Below, piece by piece: positions 42,549 through 50,738 of a stretch of 64,000 bases of DNA. Both the position numbers and the translations under genes were made by a program. Positions within the stretch are counted from its first letter, which is position 1; each line of letters opens with the position of its first letter. The stretch comes from Acrocarpospora corrugata (GTDB lineage Bacteria > Actinomycetota > Actinomycetes > Streptosporangiales > Streptosporangiaceae): positions 49,307 to 113,306 of the forward strand of contig NZ_BLAD01000063.1 in NCBI RefSeq assembly GCF_009687845.1, in the 5' to 3' direction. The notes below the pieces were generated by a model that was not told where the DNA came from, searched no databases, and was given only the letters and a program-made list of their open reading frames with translations.

Positions 42549-42842
42549 GGTGACCCCTTCCGCTTGTGATTTGCAACCACTTGTCGAGACGGTAGTACCG
42601 GGCGGTGGTGGATTGCAAGCAGTATGGGCGAAGCGAATGAGCCGCGGTCGGAGTGCCGGATCGGCCTGGCCGAGCGGTTGTATCCGCCCTGATCCATCGT
42701 CCAGAGGCTTGTATGTCGGGTACTGACAGACCCAACGCCGCATCGGAGATTTCTCGGGCGAGGTTCCCGGCCTTCCCGTCTCGCTGCGCCCGGGATGTGA
42801 CCTAACTACCAATTTGCCATGCAGTAAACGATCCACAACGAT

Positions 42843-43622
42843 ATGGGACTCGTGATCCGAATCATGGTTCCTATCGCCGCGTTCCTCGCCGCCAGCTTGA
42901 TCCCGAGCGGCGCCGCGTTCGCACGTGTTGCCGACGACCCCGCCGTGAACCGCCTCTACACCGCCGGCCCCATCGCCCGCACCACCTGCGCCGAGAAGCC
43001 GATCAGCAAACGCAACAATCTCCCCATCGCCAAGGCGTACGTGACCAGCGTGGTGGGCTGCCTCAACAACGCTTGGTCCAAGTATTTAGCGAAGACCGGC
43101 CACAAGTTCGCGAAACCCAAGGTCGCGCTGCTGTCCAAGAACCCCGCTCGCTTCTGCGGCAGCAAGTGGGAGAAAGAGACAATTTACGACTACTGCTTCC
43201 TCAATCGGACGATCGCCATCGTGCTCGACCGGCGCTTGCTCAACCTCAAGCCCAACGACCTCTACATCTTCCTCACCACGGCCGAACTGTACGGCGAGCA
43301 CGTCCAGACTCTCACGGGCCTCGACGCCGACTGGGCCGAGAGCGCCCCCAACCCCGATGAGGACGAGGAGGGGTTCGCCGAGAGCGTCCGCCGCCTACAC
43401 CTGCAAGCCGCCTGCCTGGGCGCCGCCTTCACCGCGAGCGTCTACAAGTCGATGCCCCGCAAGACGGCCGAGTGGAAGTCCATCGTCCGCGAGAAGAGCA
43501 AAGAGATCGGCTACATCTACGGCTCAGCCAAGGCCATCACGTATTGGCTGAACCGCGGCTTCAACTCCCGCAACCCCAAGTACTGCAACACCTGGACCGC
43601 TTCCACTGCCCAGGTCTCATAA
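42843..43622 (+). CDS. Secreted neutral-zinc-metallopeptidase homologue with a lost zinc site
   Basis: A 259-residue secreted protein. The signal peptide ends near residue 27 (IPSGAAFA). The body follows the actinobacterial neutral zinc metallopeptidase (YpfJ-like) pattern: VVGCLNNAWSKYLAKTGHKFAKPKV, ARFCGSKWEKETIYDYCFLNRTIAIV, then TTAELYGEHVQTLTG and RRLHLQAACLGAAFTA. In active members the last two read AHEYGHHVQ and ELQADC. Here the first zinc His, the catalytic Glu and the downstream acidic ligand are replaced, so it should not bind catalytic zinc. Length and Cys pattern are otherwise preserved, suggesting a selected pseudo-enzyme. It contains a TTA codon. Confidence 0.75.
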   Translation: MGLVIRIMVPIAAFLAASLIPSGAAFARVADDPAVNRLYTAGPIARTTCAEKPISKRNNLPIAKAYVTSVVGCLNNAWSKYLAKTGHKFAKPKVALLSKNPARFCGSKWEKETIYDYCFLNRTIAIVLDRRLLNLKPNDLYIFLTTAELYGEHVQTLTGLDADWAESAPNPDEDEEGFAESVRRLHLQAACLGAAFTASVYKSMPRKTAEWKSIVREKSKEIGYIYGSAKAITYWLNRGFNSRNPKYCNTWTASTAQVS

Positions 43623-43763
43623 CCAGACCCATCGCCGCGAAACACAGCATCGTGATCGTGGTGGCGCACGCCTGCGGCGGGCACACCAGACGGCTCGATC
43701 TCAGCCCGCGGACCGTCGCCTTGGAAAGTTTCAAGTCGTAGCTCGCTTGTTCGCGAGGCCCTG

Positions 43764-43808
43764 CCAGGTCACGCCCCACCTGAACGATCACCGGCGGGCG
43801 TGACCTGG
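43764..43808 (+). terminator. Long-loop hairpin, probable terminator
   Basis: A perfect 13-bp stem (43764-43776 with 43796-43808) encloses 19 nt. It lies 140 bp after the metallopeptidase homologue and 69 bp before the small secreted protein gene, so it could end the former or be a leader structure of the latter. Confidence 0.55.
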
Positions 43809-43876
43809 ACGCATATTGCTCGCGCGGTGATGCTCACGAAGGAAGTCCGACATGTCATCCACTCACAGGAGGATTG

Positions 43877-44095
43877 ATGCGCAAGGTTCGAGCCTTGATC
43901 GCAGTCGGCACCTTGGTCACCGGGTTAACGGTGGTCGCGAGCGCCACGCCCGCCCAGGCCGACACGCTCCGCAATGTCTACTTCACGGCGTCCTACTGCT
44001 ACCAGTACGGCAGCTACGGCGTCCAGAACGGTCTCTGGACCTCCTACCACTGCGACCTAACGAACGGCTACTGGTTCCTCTGGAGCAACCCGTAA
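43877..44095 (+). CDS. Small secreted protein
   Basis: A 72-residue exported peptide. AGGAGG at 43868-43873 sits just before the ATG at 43877; a TTG directly in front could also be used. A signal peptide (MRKVRALIAVGTLVTGLTVV plus ATPAQA) leaves about 43 mature residues rich in Tyr and Trp, with two Cys (ASYCYQYGSYG and SYHCDLTNGYWF) that can form one disulfide. Family unknown to me. It has a TTA codon in the signal peptide. It could be a structural, inhibitory or signalling peptide. Confidence 0.75.
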   Translation: MRKVRALIAVGTLVTGLTVVASATPAQADTLRNVYFTASYCYQYGSYGVQNGLWTSYHCDLTNGYWFLWSNP

Positions 44096-44259
44096 GAATC
44101 GGGCTCGCGCCCAACTCACCGCGGCCCCGCGTGATCTCGCGTCTCCCGATGCGTTAGCCCGCGGGGTTCGCGGCGGGCGACGCGCCGGCGGGGGAGCGGT
44201 GCCCCCGTCCGCGTGGACTCGTTCACAGCGACCTGCTCCAGGTCCTCAAGCGCGGCTGG

Positions 44260-44741
44260 CTACGCGGCCCCGCCGGTGGTCATCTCGGGCCAGAACTCCC
44301 GGTAGCGCCGGAGTGGAAGACGAGCGGCTCCCCTTCGGCCCGCTGGTATCTCTCCACCGCCCCGACGAAGATGTGGTGGTCGCCGCCGTCGTGGAGGCGC
44401 TCCGTACGGCAGACGAAACTGGCCAGCGTCCCGGCGAGTATCGGCAGGGGAGCGCCGAGCAACTCCACCCCGGCGAACTTGTCGGTCGAGGGTGTGGCGA
44501 AGCGCCTGGACAGGTGGTCCTGGTCAGCGGCGAGGACGTTGACGGCGAACCGCCCGGCCCGCAGGAAGAGCGGCGCGCTGGGCGCCCGGTTCGACAGGCA
44601 CCAGAGCACCAGCGGCGGATCGAGCGAGACCGAGGTGAAGGAGTTGACGGTCACGCCGGCCCGCTCCCCGTCGTCGGTCACCGTTGTGATCACCGCCACC
44701 CCGGTCGCGAACTGCCCGAAAGCCTCACGGAGCAATCTCAT
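44260..44741 (-). CDS. Flavin reductase of a two-component monooxygenase (StyB/HpaC-like), probable 3' frameshift
   Basis: A flavin:NAD(P)H reductase of the Rossmann-less split-barrel family that supplies reduced FAD to a partner oxygenase. Motifs: FATGVAVITT, VNSFTSVSLDPPLVLWCL, FAVNVLAADQ and HHIFVGAVERY. Its ATG (44741) overlaps the stop of the upstream oxygenase gene by 4 bp. As the sequence stands it ends at 44280 with GATGSSGPR, but a one-base gain near 44308 would give the normal family ending SGRYREFWPE and a stop at 44260, so one base seems to be missing. Activity may be little affected because only the tail changes. Confidence 0.85.
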
Positions 44742-45961
44742 GCCGCGACTCTGCTCAGGTAGGCCTCGGCTCGGCCGGCGTCCATGAACCAGTCGGTGTA
44801 GTCGGCCGGGTCGTCGAAGCCGTTGACGAATCGGGAGGCGATCTCCGGATGCTGTCCGGTGGCGCCCAGGAGCGCCAGATGGTGGGGTTCGGCCGGCGCC
44901 AGCAGGGCGTTGGTCCAGTTCGTGACGTGCTGGGCCTGCGTCCAGAAGAGGTCGAAGGTCCGCCGCATCCAGTCCGCGTCGAACGGCTGCGCGCCCCGTT
45001 CCACGATGGCCCGCAGGTAGGTGGCGGCGCACTTGGCGGCGTTGTCGCTGCCCTGCCCGGTGATCGGGTCGTTGAGCACCACGACGTCGGCGACGCCGAG
45101 CACCGGTGCGCCGGAGGGCAGAACGGCGACAGGACGGCGAACCGTGGGGGCGAAGCGGCCGGTCAGGACCGCGTTGGCGTCGGTGAGCTCGATCCCGGCG
45201 CAGCGCTCGGCCTCCCACGGGAAGAAGGTTTCCAGGATCTGGCGACTGCGCGCCAGATGCTCGGCGGGGCCGCGCACGTCGCCCCAGCAGTCCATGGGAC
45301 CGCCTGGCACGCCCTCGAACACCATGATCTCGCAGGGGCCGGTGTGTGTGAGCGCGGGGAAGACGAAGTACTCGCCCACACCGGGGAGCAGATTGAAGCA
45401 GACCGCCGAATGATCGGGGCGGGGGGCGAGACCGTTGACGTAGGTGACCGCCAGCGCGCGCTGCGGAGCCGCGTACGGGGAGCGTGCGGGGTCCCGCTCG
45501 AAGAGCGAGGCGATCTGCCCCTTCCCCGCGGCGACGAGGACCAGGTCGTACTGGGTGGCATAGCTCTCCAGGTCCGCTGGCGTGGCGTCGCGCAGGACGA
45601 GCTTGCCGCCGAGCCGTTCGAACTCGCCCAGCCAGGCCGGCATCTTCAGCCGCTGGTCGACCGAGCGGGCCGGGACGTCCAGCCGCGCCGCCCAGTCGAG
45701 TGATTTGCCGCCCTCCGGGCTCGGAACCGTGAGTGCGATGCCCTCGATGGGCGGGCAGACGTCGGCCCACCAGTCCAGGCCGAGCTCACGCTCATGGGTA
45801 TGCGCGGTGCCGAACATGGCCTGGCCGGACATCACCCGGCCGTCGCGGATTTCCTCGGGGGTGCGGTTGGAGATCACGGTGACGGCGTAGCCGTGCTGGA
45901 GCAGGCCGATGGCCAGGTGGAGGCCAGCCTGGCCGGCGCCGACGATGAGGATTTCGCGCAT
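44738..45961 (-). CDS. Styrene monooxygenase (StyA)-type FAD oxygenase
   Basis: A 407-residue flavoprotein. The FAD-binding dinucleotide fold begins at the N-terminus (ILIVGAGQAGLHLAIGL). The StyA/indole-oxygenase pattern continues with NRTPEEIRDGRVMSGQAMFG, YDLVLVAAGKGQIASLF, and the second flavin motif VVLNDPITGQGSDNAAKCA. Such enzymes use FADH2 from a separate reductase to epoxidise styrene or oxidise indole. The reductase gene overlaps the 3' end, which confirms the two-component system. Epoxidation of an aryl-alkene is likely; the true substrate is not known. The AraC-type gene upstream is a candidate activator. Confidence 0.9.
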   Translation of the reverse strand: MREILIVGAGQAGLHLAIGLLQHGYAVTVISNRTPEEIRDGRVMSGQAMFGTAHTHERELGLDWWADVCPPIEGIALTVPSPEGGKSLDWAARLDVPARSVDQRLKMPAWLGEFERLGGKLVLRDATPADLESYATQYDLVLVAAGKGQIASLFERDPARSPYAAPQRALAVTYVNGLAPRPDHSAVCFNLLPGVGEYFVFPALTHTGPCEIMVFEGVPGGPMDCWGDVRGPAEHLARSRQILETFFPWEAERCAGIELTDANAVLTGRFAPTVRRPVAVLPSGAPVLGVADVVVLNDPITGQGSDNAAKCAATYLRAIVERGAQPFDADWMRRTFDLFWTQAQHVTNWTNALLAPAEPHHLALLGATGQHPEIASRFVNGFDDPADYTDWFMDAGRAEAYLSRVAA

Positions 45962-46062
45962 GGTGGTGTGTTCCTTCGGTGTCAGGAGTGGAGGTTGCGA
46001 TCGGCGTCTGACAAGAAGGTACGGCTGGCGCGTCCGCCCGAGCTATCCGCTGAGCGCGGATC

Positions 46063-47082
46063 TCATCCACCTGACGCTGAACCCCTGCGCAACGTCTCCG
46101 ACGGCGGCAGCCCGTACCTCTCGCGGTATTGGGCGGCGAAACGTCCCTGGTGCAGGAAGCCCCATCGGGCGGCCACCGTGGTCACTGTGGTCCTGGCGGG
46201 ATCGGCCGTCCTGAGCTCGTCGTGCACCCGCGCCAGCCGTACCTGCCTGAGGTAGGCCATCGGGGTCAGCCCGCAATGCGCGCGGAAACCCTCCTGGAGA
46301 GAGCGGCTGCTGACCGCGACGGCGCCGGCGATGCCGGAGGTGGTGAGCGGGAGATGCGCGTGCCCTTCGATGAACTCCATCGCCCGGCGCACGACCTTCG
46401 GCAGCGCGGCCGGCCTGGGCGCCGTCAGCCGCTCCAGGTAGTTGGAGGGCTGCATGTCAGCAGCAGGGTGATCAGTGCGTTCTCCAGGTGCGCGATGGCC
46501 AGCGGATGGCCGGTCAGCCCGTCGTCTCGTTCGGCCTCCCCGACGAGCAGGTCGGCCATGTCCCGCCAGGACCGGGTCCAGCCCGTCGTCAGGTCCATAC
46601 CGAGATCGAAGAAGACCGGACCGTTGAGCTGTTCGCCGAGCATCTGCTCCAGCGAGCGCTCGATAGAGGTGCGCTCGAACTTGATCACCAATTGGGGGGC
46701 AGCCGGCGGCCCAGCGCATGTCGAGGTGGCGGGTCGGCGAGGGCAGCGCGGCCAGCGACGGGGTAGAGACGATTTCCTTGTCGCCGGCGCGGATCAAGCT
46801 GCGTCCGACAAGCGGGATCATGACCAGGAAGAATGTGTCGAGGTCGCCTGGTTCGATGTGCACGTCGGCGCCGTAGTCGAGGTAACTGACGCGGACCGAG
46901 CCGAGCTGGACGGAGTTGAGCCGGGCCGACAGCAGGTCCGCATCCCCGGCCAGGTGCAGCCGGTGCGGGCAGAATACTTTGGCGACCTCGCCGCGGACCT
47001 CGTCGAGGTCGGAGCTGGCGAAGACGGCACGATTGCTGAGGAGCACACCAGATGATCGTCGTTCTCGACCCCGGTGTTCCAT
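46063..47082 (-). pseudogene. AraC-family activator with two compensating frameshifts
   Basis: A protein of about 340 residues whose N-terminal cupin-like AraC_binding_2 domain (VFCPHRLHLAGDADLLSARLNSVQLGSV) and C-terminal double HTH (RAMEFIEGHAHLPLTTSGIAGAVAVSSRSLQEGFRAH, YRERYGLPPSETL) are in one frame. The middle (VIKFERTSIERSLEQMLG to LENALITLLL) is in another. The first shift falls in a run of six C near 46692, where five would be in frame; the second, near 46453, restores the original frame. Errors at homopolymers are the simplest reading, with a functional gene underneath. It is likely the activator of the styrene-monooxygenase pair. Confidence 0.75.
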
Positions 47083-47287
47083 GAAAAAGGACCTCTAAGA
47101 GCCTGGGTCGCTGCGCGTGAGACACCTCTGCATCCACCCGTCATGGGATCGCAGCCACTACGGGCGCCTGCTCGTGGTTATTTCGCTACCCGTTTGGGTG
47201 GTGCTCAATTGTGGGTAGGTTGAGGCTGCCTCAGTGTGCGGCCCCGGGGGCTTCGGTGGCGCTGAGCGGACAGGGGAGGCCCTTCGG

Positions 47288-47944
47288 ATGAAGGTCGTTG
47301 CGTTGTCCTGCACGCAGAAGCGTCTCCCGTCGCTGACCGACGCGCTGCTCGAGGCGGCGATCACCGGCGTGGTCCGGGAGGTCGGTGACGCGGAGATCCA
47401 GCGGATTCGGTTGATCGACCATCGCATCGCGATGTGCGAAGGCGAGGACACCTGCCTTGATCCCGAGGTGGGCCGGTGCACGCTCGACGACGACTTCGAG
47501 CATGTCGTCGGTCTGGCCGAGGGTGCGCAGGCGATGCTGCTCGCCATGCCGGTGTACGCGGGGAACGTACCCGCGGTGCTGAAGATCTTCCAGGAACGCT
47601 TGAAGAGCTTCATGAACGCCAGTCAACGCCCGTTCGGCAACCTGCTGGTGGGGACGATCGTGCATTCGCGCACGATGCTGGCCGAGCCTGCACTGGGATC
47701 GTTGTTCCCGTGGTACCTGCGCCTGCGGAACAAGAACGTGGCGTCGGCGTGCTTCACCCAGAACGATCATCAGGACCTGACCCGCACCGCGGCGATCGAC
47801 CTGTGTGTGGCCGTGGGCCGGCAACTCGGCATGACGCTCGACGGCAGCCGGTCGCCGGCCAACGAGCGCACGGCACTGCCGTTGGTTCAATCACCGGCTC
47901 GTCCGCGGTGCGGTGACCCGGCCGCGTCCTCTCCTGGAGCGTGA
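47288..47944 (+). CDS. Flavodoxin-fold NAD(P)H-dependent FMN reductase
   Basis: A 218-residue NADPH-dependent FMN-reductase/iron-sulfur-flavoprotein-like protein. The N-terminal strand MKVVALSCTQK and SLTDALLEAA form the FMN phosphate loop region; C-x(n)-C segments IAMCEGEDTCLDPEVGRCTLDDD could hold a cluster or metal; and AMLLAMPVYAGNVPAVLKIF is the second flavin-binding strand with its conserved YAGN-like loop. The ATG at 47288 follows GGGGAGG. It is divergent from the AraC gene and convergent with the operon at 47887-51901. It may supply reduced flavin or electrons to one of the nearby oxygenases, which is inference. Confidence 0.8.
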   Translation: MKVVALSCTQKRLPSLTDALLEAAITGVVREVGDAEIQRIRLIDHRIAMCEGEDTCLDPEVGRCTLDDDFEHVVGLAEGAQAMLLAMPVYAGNVPAVLKIFQERLKSFMNASQRPFGNLLVGTIVHSRTMLAEPALGSLFPWYLRLRNKNVASACFTQNDHQDLTRTAAIDLCVAVGRQLGMTLDGSRSPANERTALPLVQSPARPRCGDPAASSPGA

Positions 47945-48423
47945 GGAGATTCCGCGCGCCAGGTGCACCCGTCGCCCGCCTGTTCGCACGACACCGTGAC
48001 GTCCGGTTCCACGTAGCGGGCGGCGATGGCGGTGTTGAGTTCCTGGCAGTACGGGCACGGCGACGAGAACGTCAGTACGACGCCGGCGCGGGCGGCCCGT
48101 TTGCGGTACCGGAGGATTCCACACTCGGCGTTGCGCAGGACGGTGCCCGAGGGCTGGGGCTCACTGGTCACTGCCGAGTCGTACAGCAACAGCTGAAGCT
48201 GCAGCCGGGTCATGAAGTGATCGGTGGCGGATACCCCGGCGGGCCGTTGCGCTCGCAGTAGCTCCGCGGTGATGCGGGAGTTCGCCTGGATCCACGCAGC
48301 CAGGCCTTCTTCGCCGTGTTCTCCCAGGATGAACTCCTCTGCGGCCGCCTGGGCCTCGAAGAACCGCTGGCGCCACAGGTCGACCTTCTCGGCGAGGTCG
48401 AGGGGAGACGGTTCACTGGTCAT
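47887..48423 (-). CDS. Cys-rich protein of unknown function, last gene of dioxygenase operon
   Basis: About 178 residues. The N-terminal half is helical (LAEKVDLWRQRFFEAQAAAEEFILGEHGEEGLAAWIQANSR), resembling the helical part of L-2-amino-thiazoline-carboxylate hydrolase-like proteins. The C-terminal half contains CPYC and CEQAGDGCTW, four Cys arranged like a zinc ribbon or Fe-S site. Its ATG overlaps the end of the CMD gene by 11 bp, so it is co-translated. The 3' end overlaps the convergent FMN reductase by 58 bp. I do not recognise a family with known activity; a metal or redox partner for the dioxygenase is a guess. Confidence 0.65.
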   Translation of the reverse strand: MTSEPSPLDLAEKVDLWRQRFFEAQAAAEEFILGEHGEEGLAAWIQANSRITAELLRAQRPAGVSATDHFMTRLQLQLLLYDSAVTSEPQPSGTVLRNAECGILRYRKRAARAGVVLTFSSPCPYCQELNTAIAARYVEPDVTVSCEQAGDGCTWRAESPHAPGEDAAGSPHRGRAGD

Positions 48424-48799
48424 GGTCCGCGTCCGTGGCGTCGTCCAGCTCGGCGAAAACCTCCTGGGCGACGCGCAGTCCGTTGTTGGCGACCGGCCAG
48501 CCACCGTAGTAGGCGAGCTGAATGATGACTTCGACGATCTTCTCTCGCGACATCCCGAGGTGCAGGGCGGCACCGATGTGGCCGCGCAGCTCCCAATCGG
48601 TCCGCGCCAGCGTGACGGCGGTCAGCGCGACCAGTTCGCGCTCCTCGACGCTCAGGTGCGGGCGGGTCCAGATCTCACCGAACAAGTGGTCGACGGTGAT
48701 CTGCAGGAACTCCGGGTAGGAACCCGGGCGCGGTTCGCGGCCGAAGACCTGCTGGAACATGGCCTCACCCCGCTCATGTCGGTCAGACGGCTGATCCAC
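48413..48799 (-). CDS. Carboxymuconolactone decarboxylase (CMD)-family protein
   Basis: A protein of about 128 residues. GTG at 48799 is preferred over TTG at 48805 because AAGGAG then has normal spacing. The CMD core reads GEIWTRPHLSVEERELVALTAVTLARTDWELRGHIGAALHLG and REKIVEVIIQLAYYGGWP. The usual AhpD Cys-x-x-Cys is absent, so this is the gamma-carboxymuconolactone-decarboxylase side of the family, which isomerises or decarboxylates lactones and related rings, rather than a peroxidase. It lies in an operon with a ring-hydroxylating dioxygenase and may act on the ring product. Confidence 0.88.
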   Translation of the reverse strand: MDQPSDRHERGEAMFQQVFGREPRPGSYPEFLQITVDHLFGEIWTRPHLSVEERELVALTAVTLARTDWELRGHIGAALHLGMSREKIVEVIIQLAYYGGWPVANNGLRVAQEVFAELDDATDADHDQ

Positions 48800-48909
48800 G
48801 ATCAACTCCTTCGTGTTGGCCGAACAGTTGTCAACACCAAGGCTGTGATCGTCGCCGCAGCCCCACCGGTGCCGGCGATCATGGCGGGCCGGCGGCCGTC
48901 ACTGGCCGG

Positions 48910-49422
48910 TCACAGGATGATGCTGAGCTTTCCGTGCTCGTACAACGTCTCGTGGTCGAGCACCACGACCCGTCTCCGGACCCGGAACGACTCGCCCTCG
49001 ACGACGAGCTCGGACCGGCATTTTCCGACGTAGGCGTCAGAGCGCCCGTGCCCGAACCGGTACACGACGACATTTGCCGCCACGTCGAGGTGCGTGCCCC
49101 GGTCGGTCAGGATCTCCACGTTGCTGATCATCCGATTCGTCCGCGACTGAGGGTTCTCGCACCACACCTCACCGTTGAGGAGTTGTTCGATCCGCTGGCG
49201 TAGCCGGGCAGCATCATCGTCGATGAGCCCGAGAGCATCGGCCGTCCCGCCGCGGACGTCGGTGGCCGGCACCGAGTAGCGGATGTCGTCGGTCAGCATC
49301 TCGTCGTACCACTCGAGCAGGCGCCACTCGTCGAGCAGCCGCGCCTCACGGAAAAGGAACTGGCTCACCCGGTGCCACAACCGCACCTGGGCCGCTTCGT
49401 CGACCGTCAGCTCGGTGGTCAT
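48910..49422 (-). CDS. Aromatic-ring-hydroxylating dioxygenase, beta (small) subunit
   Basis: A 170-residue SnoaL/NTF2-fold small subunit. Typical features are FLFREARLLDEWRLLEWYDEMLTDDIRYSVPATD near the N-terminus and VANVVVYRFGHG with RRVVVLDHETLYEHGKLSIIL at the end. Such subunits form the base of the alpha3beta3 hexamer and help substrate choice. ATG at 49422 overlaps the stop of the alpha gene (ATGA), so the two are made in equal amounts. No ferredoxin or reductase gene of the system is present in the window. Confidence 0.9.
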   Translation of the reverse strand: MTTELTVDEAAQVRLWHRVSQFLFREARLLDEWRLLEWYDEMLTDDIRYSVPATDVRGGTADALGLIDDDAARLRQRIEQLLNGEVWCENPQSRTNRMISNVEILTDRGTHLDVAANVVVYRFGHGRSDAYVGKCRSELVVEGESFRVRRRVVVLDHETLYEHGKLSIIL

Positions 49423-50738
49423 CGTGGTTGTGCCCCTTGCATCTCGGCCCGGTGAGCGACCTCGAGGTGACCGTCGTCGCCGTGCATCAGCCGGTCCCAC
49501 TGCCGCCAGAACTCGCGGGCGGGAAGCTCGTCGGTCGTCTCCGGGACCTTCTTGTTCATACCGCGTGACAGATCCGAGTAGCGGACCGTGCGGTTGAGAT
49601 AACCCCGCTGGCACGACTCGACGATCTCGATGTCGTCGGGAGTGGCGAAGCCGGCGGGGCCGAGGAACGTCAGGTAGTGACTCTTGCGGAGTTCCCGGAT
49701 GTCCGGATCCTCGTCCTTGGGGGCCAGGGCGACCGAGGTGATGGCCATCTGGCCGGCGCCGATCGGGTCGATCTTGCGGATCGTGATCGCGATCGCGTCG
49801 ATGATCATCAAGTTGGGGAAGATCAGCACCGCGCGATTGGTGCCGGTGATCCGTTCGGCGCGTTCGGCGCCGAACCGGTCGACGAACCGTGCGGCCGTCG
49901 CCTCGATCCGCGGCCGGACCTCGGGGCCGAACATCGGCGTCCAGTAGGCGAGCGGGCGGGCTGCCGCCGGTGGCAGCTCGTTGGCTCCATGCCCCAGTCC
50001 GAGGGCGCAGCCGAAGCCGCCTCGCCGTCGTGGTGGCACCGACCCCAGCGACTCCATGTAGCCGACGTAACGCTTGTGCAGGGCCCGGAAGTGGTAGATG
50101 TCGACGCTGTTCTCCATCATGAGCTTCCAGTTGGCCCGAGCCCCGTGGAGTTGCGCACCTTGGATCACCTCCATCCCGACCTCGGACTGGTCGTCGATCA
50201 GATCGAGGTACTCCGTCGCACCCGCCAGGTACTCGGTCAAGGTGCGCGGCTGCTCCGGATCGAAGGTGACGAACACGAAACCGCGGTAACTGTCACTACG
50301 GTGCCGCGCCAGGCCGAAGTCCGCCTTCCGAAAGCCTGGCCCGTACCCGTCCGGGATCGGGACCCCGACCAGGTCGCCCTGGTTGGAGAACGTCCAGTCG
50401 TGATACGGGCACCGGAACGAGCTGGCCTGCCCGGCCGGCTGCGAGCAGATCAGAGCCCCGCGGTGAGTGCAGCTGTTCGCAAACACCCGGAGCACCCCGT
50501 CGGACCCGCGCGCCATGACCACCGGGCGCCCGCCGACGTCGCGTGCCACGTAGGAGCCCGGCCCTGGCACCTCCGATTCGTGCCCGACGTACAACCAGCA
50601 GCGATCGAAGATCCTGGTCATCTCCTGTGCGGCCAGATCGTCGTCGGTGTAGGCGCGGCGATCCACCCGGAACGAGAGGCGCTCAAGATCATCGATCACG
50701 ATCGGGTCGCCCACCGGCCGCTGCAGTTCGATCGTCAC
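49419..50738 (-). CDS. Rieske-type aromatic-ring-hydroxylating dioxygenase, alpha subunit
   Basis: A 439-residue oxygenase component. The Rieske [2Fe-2S] ligands are visible as C90-H92 (CTH) and C110-H113 (CPYH), and the mononuclear iron site lies in MENSVDIYHFRALHKRY, with the two His and the bridging Asp just before. The C-terminal region closes with GPAGFATPDDIEIVESCQRGY, typical of benzoate/anthranilate/salicylate-type enzymes. It would add O2 to an aromatic or related ring in the cytoplasm, needing electrons from an unlinked ferredoxin or reductase. GTG at 50738 overlaps the glycosyltransferase stop by 4 bp. Confidence 0.92.
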   Translation of the reverse strand: MTIELQRPVGDPIVIDDLERLSFRVDRRAYTDDDLAAQEMTRIFDRCWLYVGHESEVPGPGSYVARDVGGRPVVMARGSDGVLRVFANSCTHRGALICSQPAGQASSFRCPYHDWTFSNQGDLVGVPIPDGYGPGFRKADFGLARHRSDSYRGFVFVTFDPEQPRTLTEYLAGATEYLDLIDDQSEVGMEVIQGAQLHGARANWKLMMENSVDIYHFRALHKRYVGYMESLGSVPPRRRGGFGCALGLGHGANELPPAAARPLAYWTPMFGPEVRPRIEATAARFVDRFGAERAERITGTNRAVLIFPNLMIIDAIAITIRKIDPIGAGQMAITSVALAPKDEDPDIRELRKSHYLTFLGPAGFATPDDIEIVESCQRGYLNRTVRYSDLSRGMNKKVPETTDELPAREFWRQWDRLMHGDDGHLEVAHRAEMQGAQPR

